A program made the translations under genes and the position numbers. Shown one piece after another: positions 22,632 to 34,944 of a stretch of 64,000 nucleotides of DNA. This DNA is from a secondary endosymbiont of Heteropsylla cubana (GTDB lineage: Bacteria > Pseudomonadota > Gammaproteobacteria > Enterobacterales > Enterobacteriaceae). The stretch is from positions 1 to 64,000 of the forward strand of contig NC_018420.1 of the NCBI RefSeq assembly GCF_000287355.1, written 5' to 3'. Numbering within the stretch: the first letter of the stretch is position 1; each line of letters begins with the position of its first letter. Below the pieces are notes generated by a model, which was not told the origin of the DNA, did not search any database, and saw only the letters and a program-made list of their open reading frames with translations.

Positions 22632-23434
22632 TCAGCTCTTATGGAGAGAACATACTTAAATCCCACTCCGACTAAATAGCACCATCGAGCACCTATCAGT
22701 TTTATTTCTATACGATCTGCTTCTAAACGCCAACTCCTAGAAAATTCCTACCACAACCGTAATGCAAACTCCGATATAACAAAAACTGATATTCATTTCA
22801 ACTCCCCACATTTATAAATCCGAAAATAAATATGATTTCCTATTAAAATATAAATAATATTGACATTAGCTCTTTCTTAAAAACTTTTATAATTCTCTAA
22901 AAATGAACCCAACATTTTGATTAAAACATTATCTATGAATCTATCTACACAAATTAGATAATGCAGGTCATTAAGATAAGCAATGATAAAGCGAAAAATA
23001 TTTTGATCCTCATACATAATACATTTTTTAATATGCTCTTTATAAGAGAAACACTTTTTATTCGTAAAAATACAATTTACCCATATTAATTTATGTTATA
23101 TCGACTGTTATTGTACTTAATATTATACGTCGCTTTTTTTTTGTATTGTTCTAAACTTTACATTTTTTATTAAATTTTTTATCTGAATAACCCAAAAAAA
23201 AACAACGAACACTATCACCTAACTTCCTCGTTTCATGGCCATAAGGGTTAAAAACACGATAATGAAAATCTAACTCCAAATCATAGGTTGATTCTACTAA
23301 CTGCCAACACGAAAGCCCTACTTCGCAACGTCTATCTGATAGACGGGAAATCATTCTAGATAAAAATATTTTAGATTATACGATCTACGATCATAGAATC
23401 ATTTTTAAACCGTTTATTATAGAGATTCCTATAT
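22632..23434 (-). pseudogene. dapF: Diaminopimelate epimerase, decayed full-length pseudogene
   Basis: DapF converts LL- to meso-diaminopimelate for lysine and peptidoglycan. This is a fossil nearly the length of the intact gene (about 803 nt; E. coli 825). In order on the minus strand one can read: remains of the start near 23434; NDSMIVDRII then a stop (E. coli NDFMVVDAVT); an open piece 23354-23151 with ISRLSDRRCEVG and YDLELDFHYRVFN (E. coli IRRLADRHLGVG and YDPELDFHYRIFN); INMGKLYF (VNMGEPNF); then LHYLICVDRFID, LGSFLENYKSF, a stop and ERANVNI (PHCVIQVDDVD, LGPVLESHERF, ERANIGF); and a C-terminal RIEIKLIG (RLDIAWKG). Many stops and frameshifts, and both catalytic Cys contexts are gone. 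It lies downstream of lptM as in E. coli. Confidence 0.88.
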
Positions 23435-23564
23435 TCCTACTTCACATTAACATCTTATAATATAGAGAGCACCTCTAATACGAAAAAGTCAACTCTCGAT
23501 TAAAACTGTTTTCTTATAATCTCTTAAGTTATGTTTTTTAATAAAATAGCCAAAAAAATTATTA

Positions 23565-23708
23565 TTAACGTAACAAAGGTGCAGATGTTATTTCATGCTT
23601 TTGCATACTTTGGTTGGGAGAGGGAAAGTAAAGTGGACCTTTTAAACCACAACCAGAAATTCCAAAAAGGATTAATCCAAACCCTATAAGACTTAATTCA
23701 CTTTTCAT
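23565..23708 (-). CDS. lptM: LPS-assembly-associated lipoprotein LptM (YifL)
   Basis: This 47-codon gene encodes a small outer-membrane lipoprotein. The start MKSELSLIGFGLILFGISGC is a lipoprotein signal peptide with the lipobox ending G-C (Cys20), followed by GLKGPLYFP, the hallmark of LptM/YifL (E. coli GCGLKGPLYFPP). In E. coli LptM binds the LptD-LptE translocon and helps LptD mature with correct disulfides. The protein is shorter than E. coli (67 aa): the Pro/Thr/Gln-rich tail is reduced, but the conserved head is complete. GGAAAGG lies upstream of the ATG at a long spacing. Its old operon partner dapF, immediately downstream, is dead, so lptM has been kept for its own sake. It implies that LptD and LPS export are retained. 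Confidence 0.85.
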   Translation of the reverse strand: MKSELSLIGFGLILFGISGCGLKGPLYFPSPNQSMQKHEITSAPLLR

Positions 23709-24799
23709 GCTATTTACTTACCTTTCCTGTTTCTTACTCTATCTTGAATTCCCATCATTTTAGTTAGCATAACAACAATATCATCAATGATATTTTGATC
23801 AAAAAAAAAACAATTAAACAAATTATAAACATACAGTTAAAAAGATGTTTAGTCATAATAAGTATTAAATATTATCTACCTTAACATTATCAAGATATGC
23901 TATTTGTTGAATAACGGCATTAAATATAAACAAGAAAAATTACAAAATAATGCAATATTGAATACTTCTATTATAATTGATAATATTCTAACACATTTAT
24001 TAAATTAATTTTAAAAAAACAAACTTATTAGATGTAAAAGTTTAAATATTGATTAAAATTAATAAACTATTTTCTATTTATTTTTTGAGACTTTAATAAA
24101 GTTAAACTCAATATCTAGATGTAGACAATCAAACGATTAACTCTATATCTAAGCAAACAAATTCCATTTAGTTCTTCTATTAGATATTTCACTGAAAAAT
24201 TAACATACTTTTATTTAAGAGTCCACAAACTTAAACTCCAAAAAAAATTTTGATACGTGTTAAATGAGAAATAATTAATATCAAACTGAACATAAGTTCA
24301 ATCCTGATATCCTCAATATTGTATATCTTCTAAAATTACTTCTTAGATCTTTAGAAAAAACTAAACAATAAAAATTAGTAATACAATTACTATTATACTT
24401 TATATTATTAACATAATGATAAATTTTATTTATTAATATTTACATATAAGTTGACATAATAAATCTTTAACTAAATTATATCTTTTATACATACAACATA
24501 ATAGTTGTTTATCCAAAACAAATATATATTATATGCGCTGCTTTCGTTAGAATAATTAATAAACATTGAATGTAGATTCAATCATCTGTTATACAACACA
24601 ATCTAATTAATGAAGTGTTACTACTAAAAATCTTAAATCGTATATACGACTTTTAAAAATGAGCCTCTCAGCGTTCTTGAAAACATAATGATATATATAT
24701 TCTATTAAATTTTCAAACAACTTTTATAAACTTTTATTTTAAAAGAAAAAACTTTTTATGTAAAAATTTTTATATAATTTATTAAATTAAAAAAAATCA

Positions 24800-25235
24800 C
24801 TAATCTTTATCGAGGTCATGCAATAAAAATATCGAAGAAAGTAGGGCATGCAACGACGAGAATCATTGTGTTATTTTTTATTGCTCATAGTTCAGTGTAA
24901 GGATACTATTATAAAATTCTAATAGTGCGATTTTTTTAAATGTACCTTTTAAAACAATGATTTTTTACTTTTATACAACTTAAAAAATATTTTGATTTCA
25001 ATTTTAGCTCCCTGATAAGAAATATATCGTCATTTATAACAAGGTGAGTTTATTTGTAATTCATAAAAAATTTTATATTAACACTTCAGTAATCTGCACA
25101 ATATTTTAAAAAACCATATATTTATATTATATCTGTAGCAATTTTTATCTAACTCGTAGGGCATACGCTCGATATCTAAAATAGAAATAGAATAATCCTT
25201 CCGATGAAATCTACTCTCTACTGGAGAATAACTCA
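24800..25235 (+). pseudogene. atpA: ATP synthase F1 alpha subunit, fossil core
   Basis: Four short segments on the plus strand match AtpA in the right order. First, TATCGAGGTCATGCAATAAA (from about 24811) matches the IGRGQREL segment before the P-loop. Second, TTAGCTCCCTGATAAG (about 25004) and GGTGAGTTTATTTG (25043) match LAPYAG and MGEYF. Third, TTATCTAACTCGTAGGGCAT (25145-25164), then ACGCTCGATATCT, match DLSKQAVAYRQIS with small deletions. Fourth, CCTTCCGATG and TCTACTGGAGA (25199-25229) match PGDVFY and LLER. The distance between the first and third anchors (about 330 nt) is what AtpA predicts. By extrapolation the original gene spanned roughly 24.3-25.9 kb. No frame is open. I identified it by eye, so the boundaries are approximate. 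Confidence 0.62.
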
Positions 25236-28200
25236 CCACCTATATAATTCTCATTATATAAGAATTATAATACTAACTATTATATCATATTTATAATCTG
25301 ATGTAATAAATTTAAATATACGATAAATATCATTTATCTACATTTTCTCCCAGATAACTTAAAATCATTGAATAATTCAATTCTACTAAATATGTTAATC
25401 AACAATATAAGTCTTAAAACTTTACTGTTATTCCTATCACCCATCCCATATATTCTATCTGCTATGTGCACTGAATTAATTACACCTGATTTATTTTTTT
25501 AATTACTAGATTAAAGATTTTGAAAGCAGCATATCTAATCATCTTATTTTAAGATATTCATTTATTTAACTAAGCAACACAATAAATTTTACTAGAATTA
25601 ATAAAAAACAGCACCACTTTATTAATATAAAATTAATGTTTTATATGGACGAAAAAAAATAAAGTGATGTTTATCATATAGTATATTTTAAAGGTTTATT
25701 TAATATAATTTAAATAGATAATATGTTTATAAAAAATCTAATCTAGATGGAAATCTAAAGACTACTATCGACTTAATAAAACACCTTTAGCATCATAGAT
25801 TAAGGTAGAATTAATAAAATAATTTACTTAATAGTAAAACTTAAATCTTGAATGTTAAAAGCTCTTAAAGAGAGATAGATTTGAGCACTTTAAAATAATT
25901 ATCGAAATCCATATACTACCAAATAGATATTTTATGGATTTTTTATATTATGTAGATAATTTTAATAACTATATGTAAATCCAGAAACAGTTTTATTAAA
26001 AAAATCTCACTCTTATACCGACATCACAAAAAAAAGTCTAAAATAAAATTATTTACATTTATACTATAAAGAACAATATACATTTATCTACAGGGAAGTG
26101 ATCAAAGTTTTAGGTAAAAAAATTAAAAAAAACTCTATCTTATTACGATAACAATAGATAATTAGCAAACATTTCATAAAAAATAGCAATATAACATGTT
26201 AAATTATTGTACCTTAACTTTCTTTCCCTTGTAAAAAAAACAATTCTATGTTAATATTTACTTTTTACAAAAAAAAGACTTAAAAAAGTTGGAATCATTT
26301 ATTTTTTTATTTATAAACACACAGTTTCTTATTAACTTATATATTTGAAAATATGTGTATATTTTTTTATCTTAACAATAGATCTTACCATCACTACATC
26401 CCAACACCTTTTATAAAACAATTACTATTGCTTGAGCACTATCTTTAAGAATCAAAGTAACCTACGATTTTTTATTGCAAACAGTCTTAATTTATTCCAT
26501 AATTGCAATATTTCTGTTTAATATCATCAATGTTAAATCAAATAAAAACATATACATTACTATTATGTAATAATTTAACTATAAGCATTAAAAATATTAT
26601 CAAACATCATAACTAGATATAGTTTTTTTATAATGCAAATATACATTCTATCTCATTAGAAATATTTTACAACACGACAACCGTATTTTATGAACAACTA
26701 ATAATTTACCTAATCTTGTTTAATTAATTTTTTGTTTTTCTTATACCCTCTAGATAAATTATCACATCTTAATTCTTAAAAATTTCATTTATAATGATTA
26801 CTGGTATATCTTAAAGGCTAGCTTAATACTTATTCTTGAATTAATTTATTTTTATAAAATTATATTAATTTAAATAGGATGCAATCCTACTATTTATGTC
26901 TTCAGCTTCAACAAGAAGCAAAGACAACTTTTGCAGTATAGTAAATTATTTCTTTGTTTTAAGTTCAGGGTATTAATATATTATTTGATAGCACTGATTT
27001 ATATTGTAATAATATAGACAACGCTTAACAATCAAATCTATTGTCAAGTTAGAAAGAATTATTTAACGTTGTCATATTTTTCTCCTAAAGATGTGTATCT
27101 CTCTATGTTCAGAAACATTATAATTTCTATTGCCCTAACAAAAATTTTTTTATAAATTTCTGTAAAATTTTATCTATAAAAGATATAAAAAAATGGTTGG
27201 TGTTTAATTTTAATAAGTTGATTATTATCAAGATCAATATATTCTTCTGATATTCAAATAAAAACATTTTTATGCTTTCATATTGTGCTCAAGTTTTATA
27301 TATCCAAGTAAAATAATGCAATTATTTATATAGGTTTTAAATTGATGTTTAACTGTTTTAGATATTAATGCACTAAATTAGAGATTTTTTAAATACAACT
27401 AAATTTATTCTAAAATTTCATATTCATATTAAACTTAATATTACTCTATAAACATCGTAAGCTAACATATAAAAAATGTGAATAATTTTAACTATATTGA
27501 ACGAATTATTATAAAGAAGGCAGGTTAATATTGTTTAATTTATCTTAACCTAATGAGAAACATTTTATCTCTCTCCACCTCCTGATTTAAGAAAAATAAT
27601 GACATAGATAATCTTATTAATTACATTCTCTACACCTATATGTTAATTAAATCATATTAAAAATTATATTGCATAATAGTATTAAACTACGTAATATATA
27701 ATAAAAAAATCAAGTTCTGTTATATCAATAATTATTTTTTTTAATTCTATTATTATCAAAGAATATTTTTATGTTGACTTAAACATTCTTAATACATTTA
27801 CATTTTTCTCAATTATTATTTTAAATAAATATATGTGCATATACAAACATCATTTTACTTCTAAATAAATATATCTGACGATAAAATGGTTTATAAATAG
27901 CCTATTTTAGTTAGACCACAACCGATAAAGACTCTCAATCTTTAATAATATAAGTTAGTATAACTAATTATGATTAATCTCTTAATCATATAAACACGCA
28001 ACGTTTGCAAAAAAATATATATATCATATTTAAATATATATATATATTATACTATATTATAATAATATAGTCCATATTAAAATTCTATTTTTCCTATAAA
28101 TGTAGATAAATGAAAAAATAGAATCCTTATATAAACAAATCATTAAGAGATATTTGTATTTTATATTATATAAAAATAAAAAATAAAACTATTCATCTAT

Positions 28201-29967
28201 AAATAAAAATAAATGTAATAAAAACATCCTCACAATTAACAAACAACATAATACTACTTAACTAAAGCGAATAAGTTATTAGATATATAAAACGGTTTTA
28301 CTAATTTTTAGTATACTAAATTTATTCAACAAGAAAACAAAAGATTTTCTTTATAAAAAAAATTTAACGATAATTATTTTTTTCATTAAAATTTATAACT
28401 TTATAGCAAAGATATTTACAATTTTATTAAAAATTTACAAAGTTAAAAACTTTATAAATTCACTTAACTATAATAAATCAATGTCTTAAAAGAAATCTTT
28501 AGAACAATCTATCTTAATAATAAATGTATTGATTATATTAAATATAACTGATAGTTTTTCATATTTAAACATAAATCTATCTTTTATATTGTTATTATTA
28601 ATTCTTTATCTTGATCTTTCTTATTAAATTTTAATATACTATATTTATCTATGTTTTTTCAACATAATAAAACTTTAGTGAATCTTTAAATTAACAAATA
28701 ATTATCGCAAAATAAAAACAACTTTAATCAATATGTTAGATTTTCAAGCAGATAAAATTCAAAAACCTTATCATGTCTGTAATAACGAATTAAAATCTTT
28801 GATTTGTAATTAAGATTCAATGCAATTCAACATTAAATTATTACAATAAAATATTTTTATTTAAAATATTAAAACGCTAAACTTTAAAATAAAATTTCTT
28901 CATTAATTATATTAACTAAAAAAACAACATTATTTAATAATCAATTTAATACAACATATCTATAATTCTTATTTTCTAAAATAGGTATCAATATTGAGTA
29001 ATAATCTAAATAAAGACATAATATTTATATTAAAGTTCCATATCTATCTTCATAGAAAAAACTAAAGTTATTTGAAATCATCAATTAGAATAAACTACCT
29101 AGAAAAAAAATCACGAATACCCGAATTTCCTCTATAAACTTTTGTGACTAAATTAAAAATAATCTATTTCATTTTATTTCTTAACCATCATGTCAATTGT
29201 GCATTCATGTCTACTTTATATAATAAAATTCATTCAATAGACTAACAAAAGCATAAACAACTGTACTTGTAGTACTTTGATTATCTTTTCACGTATGAAA
29301 TAAAACAAATACGCTCATTTATTTTTCTATAAGATAAAAATGCAATATTAGATATGATTTAAATAATAAATTTCACTAAAAATTTTAAAAAACATCACTT
29401 ACATGACATAATAGAATCTACGAGAAATCAACTTCTTCTTATCAATCATAAATAATAAAAAATTATCTTGATTTAGCAAGATTATATACAACCATATTAA
29501 TTAATATACAACTATAATATGCAAATCGTAAAACCACACTTCTTATTTGTAGAAAAACTAAGATAAAGGGATGATAGACAAAAAAAAGGACTAGCATCTT
29601 GTTAATAATCAATCTAAATTAATTGAAACTAAATTACTAAATTTATTTACAATACAATCATTATACTATTGACTACCAGCAATGTCAGATCTAGTATATT
29701 TTTAATAAAAATCAAAGTTATTGAACTCAAAAAAAAAGAAAACTTTTCAACAAGTATTAATTTTATTACAGACTATTAATTAATAGAATTTTATACGATA
29801 AAAGATCAATCTCTTTCAAGATGAATATCTGATAGAAAGTAATCAAGTTTAATTAAAAAATTTTTACTAAAATAAAATCAGGAGTTATGGAGTTAGCAGC
29901 AACCTTATATTATCGCTAAAGAGGGTCTCCCCCCTATTAACATACATATATTGTATTTTCAATTTCT

Positions 29968-29976
29968 TGCTATAAT
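29968..29976 (+). promoter_or_regulatory. Extended -10 promoter upstream of glmU
   Basis: TGCTATAAT is a perfect extended -10 element (TGN-TATAAT). No strong -35 is present, as expected for that class. Transcription from about 29983 would give a 5' leader of about 135 nt before glmU. With the upstream ATP synthase operon eroded, glmUS needs its own promoter, and this is the best candidate. Confidence 0.5.
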
Positions 29977-30118
29977 ACTGTTTAATATTTTTATATTACA
30001 TAACCTCAACTTATGTAAATCGCTTATTCAAGATCCTTGAATAGCAGAATATATAGAAAAACCGCTGTAACTATCACTATTCTAATAATCTGATAAATAG
30101 GGTTCTATTAAGATAGTC

Positions 30119-31495
30119 ATGTCAAATAGAGCATTAAACGTAGTTATCCTTGCAGCAGGAAAGGGAAATCGTATGTTTTCTGATTTACCAAAAGTGCTGC
30201 ATCCTCTTGCAGGAAAAGCGATAGTGCAACATGTAATAGACACTGTTATCAAGCTTCATCCAGCTTATATTCATCTAGTCTACGGTCATGGTGGTGAGCT
30301 TTTGCGTAAACATTGTGCTAAACAAAGTGCACCTATAAATTTGGTGCTGCAACGTGAACAATTCGGCACTGGCCATGCCGTTCACCAAGCTTTAACCCAC
30401 CTGCAAGACAAAGAAACAGTTTTAATTCTTTACGGCGACGTACCTCTTATCTCTCTCGAAACACTGCAACGTCTACTTATAATACAACCTCCAGGGGGGA
30501 TTGGTCTAATCACAGTTACTCTTAATAACCCTGGAGGTTATGGCCGTATCTTGCGTGTTAATGGTGCAGTCACTGGCATTATTGAAGATCAAGATGCCAA
30601 TAAAGAACAAAAAAAAATAAAAGAAATAAATACTGGCATTCTTGTTGCTAATGCTAAAGACATTAAATCTTGGCTCAGCCGATTAACTAACAAGAATGCA
30701 CAAAACGAATTTTATTTAACAGACATGATTTCCATAGCCTGGAAAGAAGGTTGTAAAATTCATACAGTACAACCTAATCGAAAAACTGAAGTAGAAGGCG
30801 TAAATAATCGATTACAGCTTGCTAGACTAGAACGATGTTTTCAAAAAGAACAAGCAGAGCGACTACTATTAGCAGGTATAACCTTATCAGATCCTGATCG
30901 TTTCGATCTGCGCGGTGAATTACACCATGGTCGAGATGTGTTTATTGATCAAAATGTTATTCTAGAGGGAAAAATTACTTTAGGTGATCGAGTGATCATT
31001 GGAGCCGGATGCATTCTAAAAAATGTGTTGATAGGTGATGATGTGATCATAAAACCTTATACAATCATTGAAGGAACTCGAGTAGCGGCACGCAGTAGTC
31101 TCGGCCCTTTTTCTCATCTACGACCTAACAGTGAACTAGAAGAAGAGGTGCATATAGGAAACTTCGTAGAACTAAAACAAGTACGACTAGGTAAAGGCTC
31201 AAAAGCTGGTCATCTTAGCTATTTAGGAAACGCCGAAATTGGTGAAAAAGTTAATATTGGGGCTGGAACTATCACATGTAATTATGATGGAACCAATAAA
31301 CATAAAACTTGTATTGGGAACAATGTTTTCATTGGTTCTAATACCCAACTGATAGCACCGGTAACTATTGGCCACGGTGCTACTATAGGTGCATCTACCA
31401 CTGTCACACAAGATGTTTTAAAAGATGAAATGATTATCAGCCGCATACGTCAATTCCCTATACCTAACTGGAAACGACCCATTAAAAAAACATAA
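30119..31495 (+). CDS. glmU: Bifunctional GlcNAc-1-P uridyltransferase / GlcN-1-P acetyltransferase
   Basis: GlmU acetylates glucosamine-1-phosphate and then makes UDP-GlcNAc, the shared precursor of peptidoglycan and LPS. The protein is 458 aa (E. coli 456). The N-terminal pyrophosphorylase has LAAGKGNRM at 11-19, YGDVPLI near 105 and the EINTGI region. The C-terminal left-handed beta helix carries hexapeptide repeats from about residue 250, with catalytic H365 in KAGHLSYLG (E. coli H363), and [13 protein letters not shown]. The start is ATG, preceded only by a weak TAAGAT. glmS follows, as in E. coli. Both active sites are complete, so envelope precursor synthesis is retained. Confidence 0.98.
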   Translation: MSNRALNVVILAAGKGNRMFSDLPKVLHPLAGKAIVQHVIDTVIKLHPAYIHLVYGHGGELLRKHCAKQSAPINLVLQREQFGTGHAVHQALTHLQDKETVLILYGDVPLISLETLQRLLIIQPPGGIGLITVTLNNPGGYGRILRVNGAVTGIIEDQDANKEQKKIKEINTGILVANAKDIKSWLSRLTNKNAQNEFYLTDMISIAWKEGCKIHTVQPNRKTEVEGVNNRLQLARLERCFQKEQAERLLLAGITLSDPDRFDLRGELHHGRDVFIDQNVILEGKITLGDRVIIGAGCILKNVLIGDDVIIKPYTIIEGTRVAARSSLGPFSHLRPNSELEEEVHIGNFVELKQVRLGKGSKAGHLSYLGNAEIGEKVNIGAGTITCNYDGTNKHKTCIGNNVFIGSNTQLIAPVTIGHGATIGASTTVTQDVLKDEMIISRIRQFPIPNWKRPIKKT

Positions 31496-31647
31496 AAAAA
31501 AGGGGGGGGGGAAATCATACCTTGATTACAGGTAGATTTCTAATCTTTCATGTTAATAAAAAAGAAAAAAACTGCTGTATGATGCAGCAATCAAATTTTT
31601 CTATCGCATCACAACACGTAACTTCCATTTAATCAGGGATAAATGAG
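31496..31647 (+). promoter_or_regulatory. glmU-glmS intercistronic region with A8-G10 tract
   Basis: The 152 nt spacer starts with a run of eight A (31494-31501) directly followed by ten G (31502-31511), extraordinary in DNA this AT-rich. A small hairpin TGCTG/CAGCA lies within about 31571-31590. In E. coli this spacer is cut by RNase E and pairs with the sRNA GlmZ to activate glmS. I cannot see a clear GlmZ site here. AGGGAT precedes the glmS ATG by about 8 nt. Confidence 0.45.
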
Positions 31648-33480
31648 ATGTGTGGAATAATAGGCGCAGTTGCGCAACGTAATGTTGTCGAAATTCTTTT
31701 AGAAGGATTACGTCGTCTTGAATACCGTGGATATGATTCTGCGGGAATAGCAGTTCTAGATAAAAACATGCACCTACAATGCCTACGCCGCGTAGGAAAA
31801 GTGAATAACTTAACCGATGCAGTAAATGCTAATCCATTATTCGGAAGTACTGGAATTGCCCATACCCGTTGGGCAACTCATGGAACAGCAACAGAAAGAA
31901 ATGCTCATCCACATATTTCCGGAAATATCGTTGCTGTTCATAATGGCATAATAGAAAATTATAAACTCTTACGTGAGCAACTTCGATCATGCGGTTATAC
32001 TTTTATCTCAGAAACTGATACAGAAGTCATCGCTCACCTGATTCATTGGGAGCAATCCCATACAAACGGTATACTTGTCGCGGTAATGCAACGAGTAGTC
32101 AGCTCCCTCCGTGGCACGTATGGGGCAGTTATAATGGATGCTAGAAATCCTAATGTATTAGTCGCAGCACGTTCTGGTAGTTCATTGGTTATCGGCCTAG
32201 GTGTTGGCGAAAACTTTTTAGCTTCCGATCAACTAGCGTTACTACCAATCACAAGACGCTTTATTTATCTTGAAGATGGTGATATTTCAGAGATAACTTG
32301 CCATACAGTTCAGATATGGAATAAGAATCACCAAATTGTACATCGACCAATAATCGAATCTGATATCAAATACAACTACGGAAATAAAGGGATTTTTCGG
32401 CATTACATGGAGAAAGAAATTTTTGAACAACCTGAAGCAATTACAAATGCTCTAGAAGGACGTGTCAAAAAAGGAAGAGTAATCCTTACAGAATTAAATG
32501 AAGATAAAAATGCAATATGGAAACAGCTAAAACATATACAAATTATTGCTTGCGGTTCATCTTATCATTCTGCAATGGTAGCCCGATACTGGTTCGAGTC
32601 GTTAGCTGGCATACCCTGTGATGTTGAAATTGCTTCTGAATTTCGTTATCGAAAAATCGTAGTCCGCCAAGGAAGTTTATTAATCAATCTATCTCAATCT
32701 GGCGAAACCGCTGATACACTCGCTGCTCTTCGATTAACAAAAACACTGGACTATCTCGGATCACTGGCTATTTGTAATGTTACAGATTCCTCTTTAGTTC
32801 GTGAATCAGATATAGCACTAATGACTCGGGCAGGACCCGAAATTGGCGTGGCTTCTACTAAAGCATTTACTACGCAACTGATAGTATTATTAATGCTGGT
32901 ATTACGTATTGGTCGCCTACGTGGTATGAGCAAATGGCTAGAATCAGATATTGTGAATGCACTACAAACATTACCGACCCATATTAAACATATACTTTCT
33001 TTATCTAAATCTATTCAAATTATAGCGGAAAGCTTCTTCGATAAAGAAAATGCCTTTTTTTTAGGTAGAGGCGAACTCTATCCTATTGCGATGGAAGGAG
33101 CGTTAAAATTAAAAGAAATATCTTATATCCATGCAGAAGCTTATGCTGCTGGAGAACTCAAGCACGGTCCACTGGCATTAATTGATGTTAATATGCCAGT
33201 TATTGTAATAGCACCAAACAATAAACTATTAAAAAAAGTAAAATCTAATATTGAGGAAATAAGTGCACGAGGTGCTCTATTATATATATTTTCAGATCAA
33301 AATGCTGGTTTTAGTCCAAAAAGAAATATGAAAGTTATATCTTTTCCAACTATAGCGCAGAGCGTAGCACCTATTTTTTATAGCATACCAATGCAACTAT
33401 TAGCTTATTATATCGCCCTAATTAAAGGAACTGATATTGATCACCCCCGAAACTTAGCTAAATCCGTAACAGTAGAATAA
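31648..33480 (+). CDS. glmS: Glutamine-fructose-6-phosphate aminotransferase (isomerizing)
   Basis: GlmS makes glucosamine-6-phosphate from fructose-6-phosphate and glutamine, the entry step to amino sugars. The protein is 610 aa (E. coli 609). The N-terminal glutaminase begins MCGIIGAV; the Cys after the initiator Met is the nucleophile, which fixes this start. Further motifs are the GYDSAGIAV region, THGxxxxxNAHPH and the oxyanion-hole region. Two SIS sugar-isomerase domains follow, with [27 protein letters not shown] and the ARG..DQNAG region. The C-terminus ends LAKSVTVE with the Schiff-base Lys K605. It is second in the glmUS operon. Confidence 0.98.
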   Translation: MCGIIGAVAQRNVVEILLEGLRRLEYRGYDSAGIAVLDKNMHLQCLRRVGKVNNLTDAVNANPLFGSTGIAHTRWATHGTATERNAHPHISGNIVAVHNGIIENYKLLREQLRSCGYTFISETDTEVIAHLIHWEQSHTNGILVAVMQRVVSSLRGTYGAVIMDARNPNVLVAARSGSSLVIGLGVGENFLASDQLALLPITRRFIYLEDGDISEITCHTVQIWNKNHQIVHRPIIESDIKYNYGNKGIFRHYMEKEIFEQPEAITNALEGRVKKGRVILTELNEDKNAIWKQLKHIQIIACGSSYHSAMVARYWFESLAGIPCDVEIASEFRYRKIVVRQGSLLINLSQSGETADTLAALRLTKTLDYLGSLAICNVTDSSLVRESDIALMTRAGPEIGVASTKAFTTQLIVLLMLVLRIGRLRGMSKWLESDIVNALQTLPTHIKHILSLSKSIQIIAESFFDKENAFFLGRGELYPIAMEGALKLKEISYIHAEAYAAGELKHGPLALIDVNMPVIVIAPNNKLLKKVKSNIEEISARGALLYIFSDQNAGFSPKRNMKVISFPTIAQSVAPIFYSIPMQLLAYYIALIKGTDIDHPRNLAKSVTVE

Positions 33481-34944
33481 TCTTATTAAATATTAATTCA
33501 ATTAAAAATTAATAATTAATTAATAACGCTCTGTTATATACAAATTAAAATGATTAGTGAGTTTTCATGCACTTGTTTTATATAAAAGGATATTAATTTA
33601 AATTGTTTTATATTTTTCTTTTAAAGAAAAATAAACCGTTGTGTAAAATTTTATTTTCTGATAAGTTGAATGTTTCACATATAAATTTATATATAATTTT
33701 ATTATTTAAATAAAAATTTATTTTTATATAGCGTAATTATATCAAACAATTGATTCTAATCTTATTGCTATAAGATTAAAATCATCAACTTTAAATAAAA
33801 ATAAAAAAAATTAACCATTAACATCTTAAAACAATCAATTTTATTTTAATAAATTGCAATCTTATATAAAAATTATAAAATAGCTATTTTAAGTAAGTTA
33901 CTATTTACATAAGATTAACACTTAAATTAATTGAAAATTTTTCAAAAAAAATGACAAACAGTGGGATAAAAAAGCAATTCACTAATATATTAAAACTATC
34001 TACCCATACTAGGTTTATTAGAGACAACAAGGTTGTTATGTTCTTTCTTCGTAAAAATCACAATCCTCTACAAAGATACTTTTTTTTATAAACAATATTT
34101 TATTTTTAGCACTCCCGATAATTTTCAAAATTTAACTATCACTTAAAGCTTGATTCTTATCAATTATCATATTTCTTTAAATTAATATCATTCTTATTAA
34201 AGATAAAAATGTAGATATAAGATGTATTAACTTTTATATGATTCTTAAAATTTTCAAATATCATTATCGGTAGATAAATACTTATTTTAATGTTTTATGT
34301 AAATATTACCACTAATTCTAAAATTACGGCAAGCTGCATAACTAACCGTCTTTAATAGTAATGACTATAAGATCTTTTTCATTAACTTTTCTTTTTTTTC
34401 TTCATCTCAAGATAATTAGAATATTTTTATTGAAAAAAATAAAAAAATATAAAACTGTTTTAGCATTCCATATTAATCCTGAAACTATTTTTATAAAATT
34501 TCTACTTATATAGTATACCAAAAAAAATGAAAAAGCTCTACTTCTTTAACGTTTTATAAACAAAATTAAAAAGATTCCCTCCAACTAAAAGGATAAGTTA
34601 AAAGAAAAAAAATTCACTATAATGTAAGTTGTTAATGATATCTTAATATTAACTTAATAATTTACTGTTCCGTTTAAATCTATTTCTAACCATGCTAACA
34701 CTCCATAATTCTTCAACTCATTTTACTTTAAGAGCAGTTTTTGAATCATCAGTATATTATAAAAATTAATTTATTATGTTAGGATATAGTATTTTTACTA
34801 ATATTAGAAGTTGTGATTAATCTGATAATTTTATAAAAATAACTTTTTATAGAAAGATCTTATTAAATATAAAAACAAAAAAAACGAATACTTCGTTATT
34901 AAAATAACAATAAAAACATCAATTAAAATAATATACTCGATTGT
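33481..34944. other. Gene desert between glmS and envC
   Basis: About 1.5 kb without a gene. Its length is close to gpmM, which precedes envC in E. coli, but I could not find GpmM motifs in the right place. Nothing else was recognised. Confidence 0.6.

Larger units (their letters stand above)
23709..30118. other. 6.4 kb gene desert, site of an eroded ATP synthase operon
   Basis: No intact gene in 6.4 kb, the largest desert in the window. Its right end abuts glmU, where relatives carry atpIBEFHAGDC, an operon of similar size. Clear atpA anchors lie at 24800-25235 (separate entry). Close to glmU, GAGTTATGGAGTTAGC (29882-29897) resembles the coding end of AtpC (RVIEL). A stretch near 27195-27250 could be the AtpD P-loop region, but I am not sure. 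A low-complexity TA tract lies at about 28013-28072, and a C6 run at 29929-29934. lptM bounds the left end, so the first atp genes may be deleted outright. Confidence 0.6.

Noticed and set aside
28013-28072. TA-rich low-complexity tract as a possible replication or recombination element
   Set aside because: Simple AT drift explains it; no repeat array or conserved motif is present.
34020-34080. Stretch resembling the GpmM KYAHVTFFF segment upstream of envC
   Set aside because: Position is several hundred bases off from that expected and neighbouring GpmM motifs are absent.
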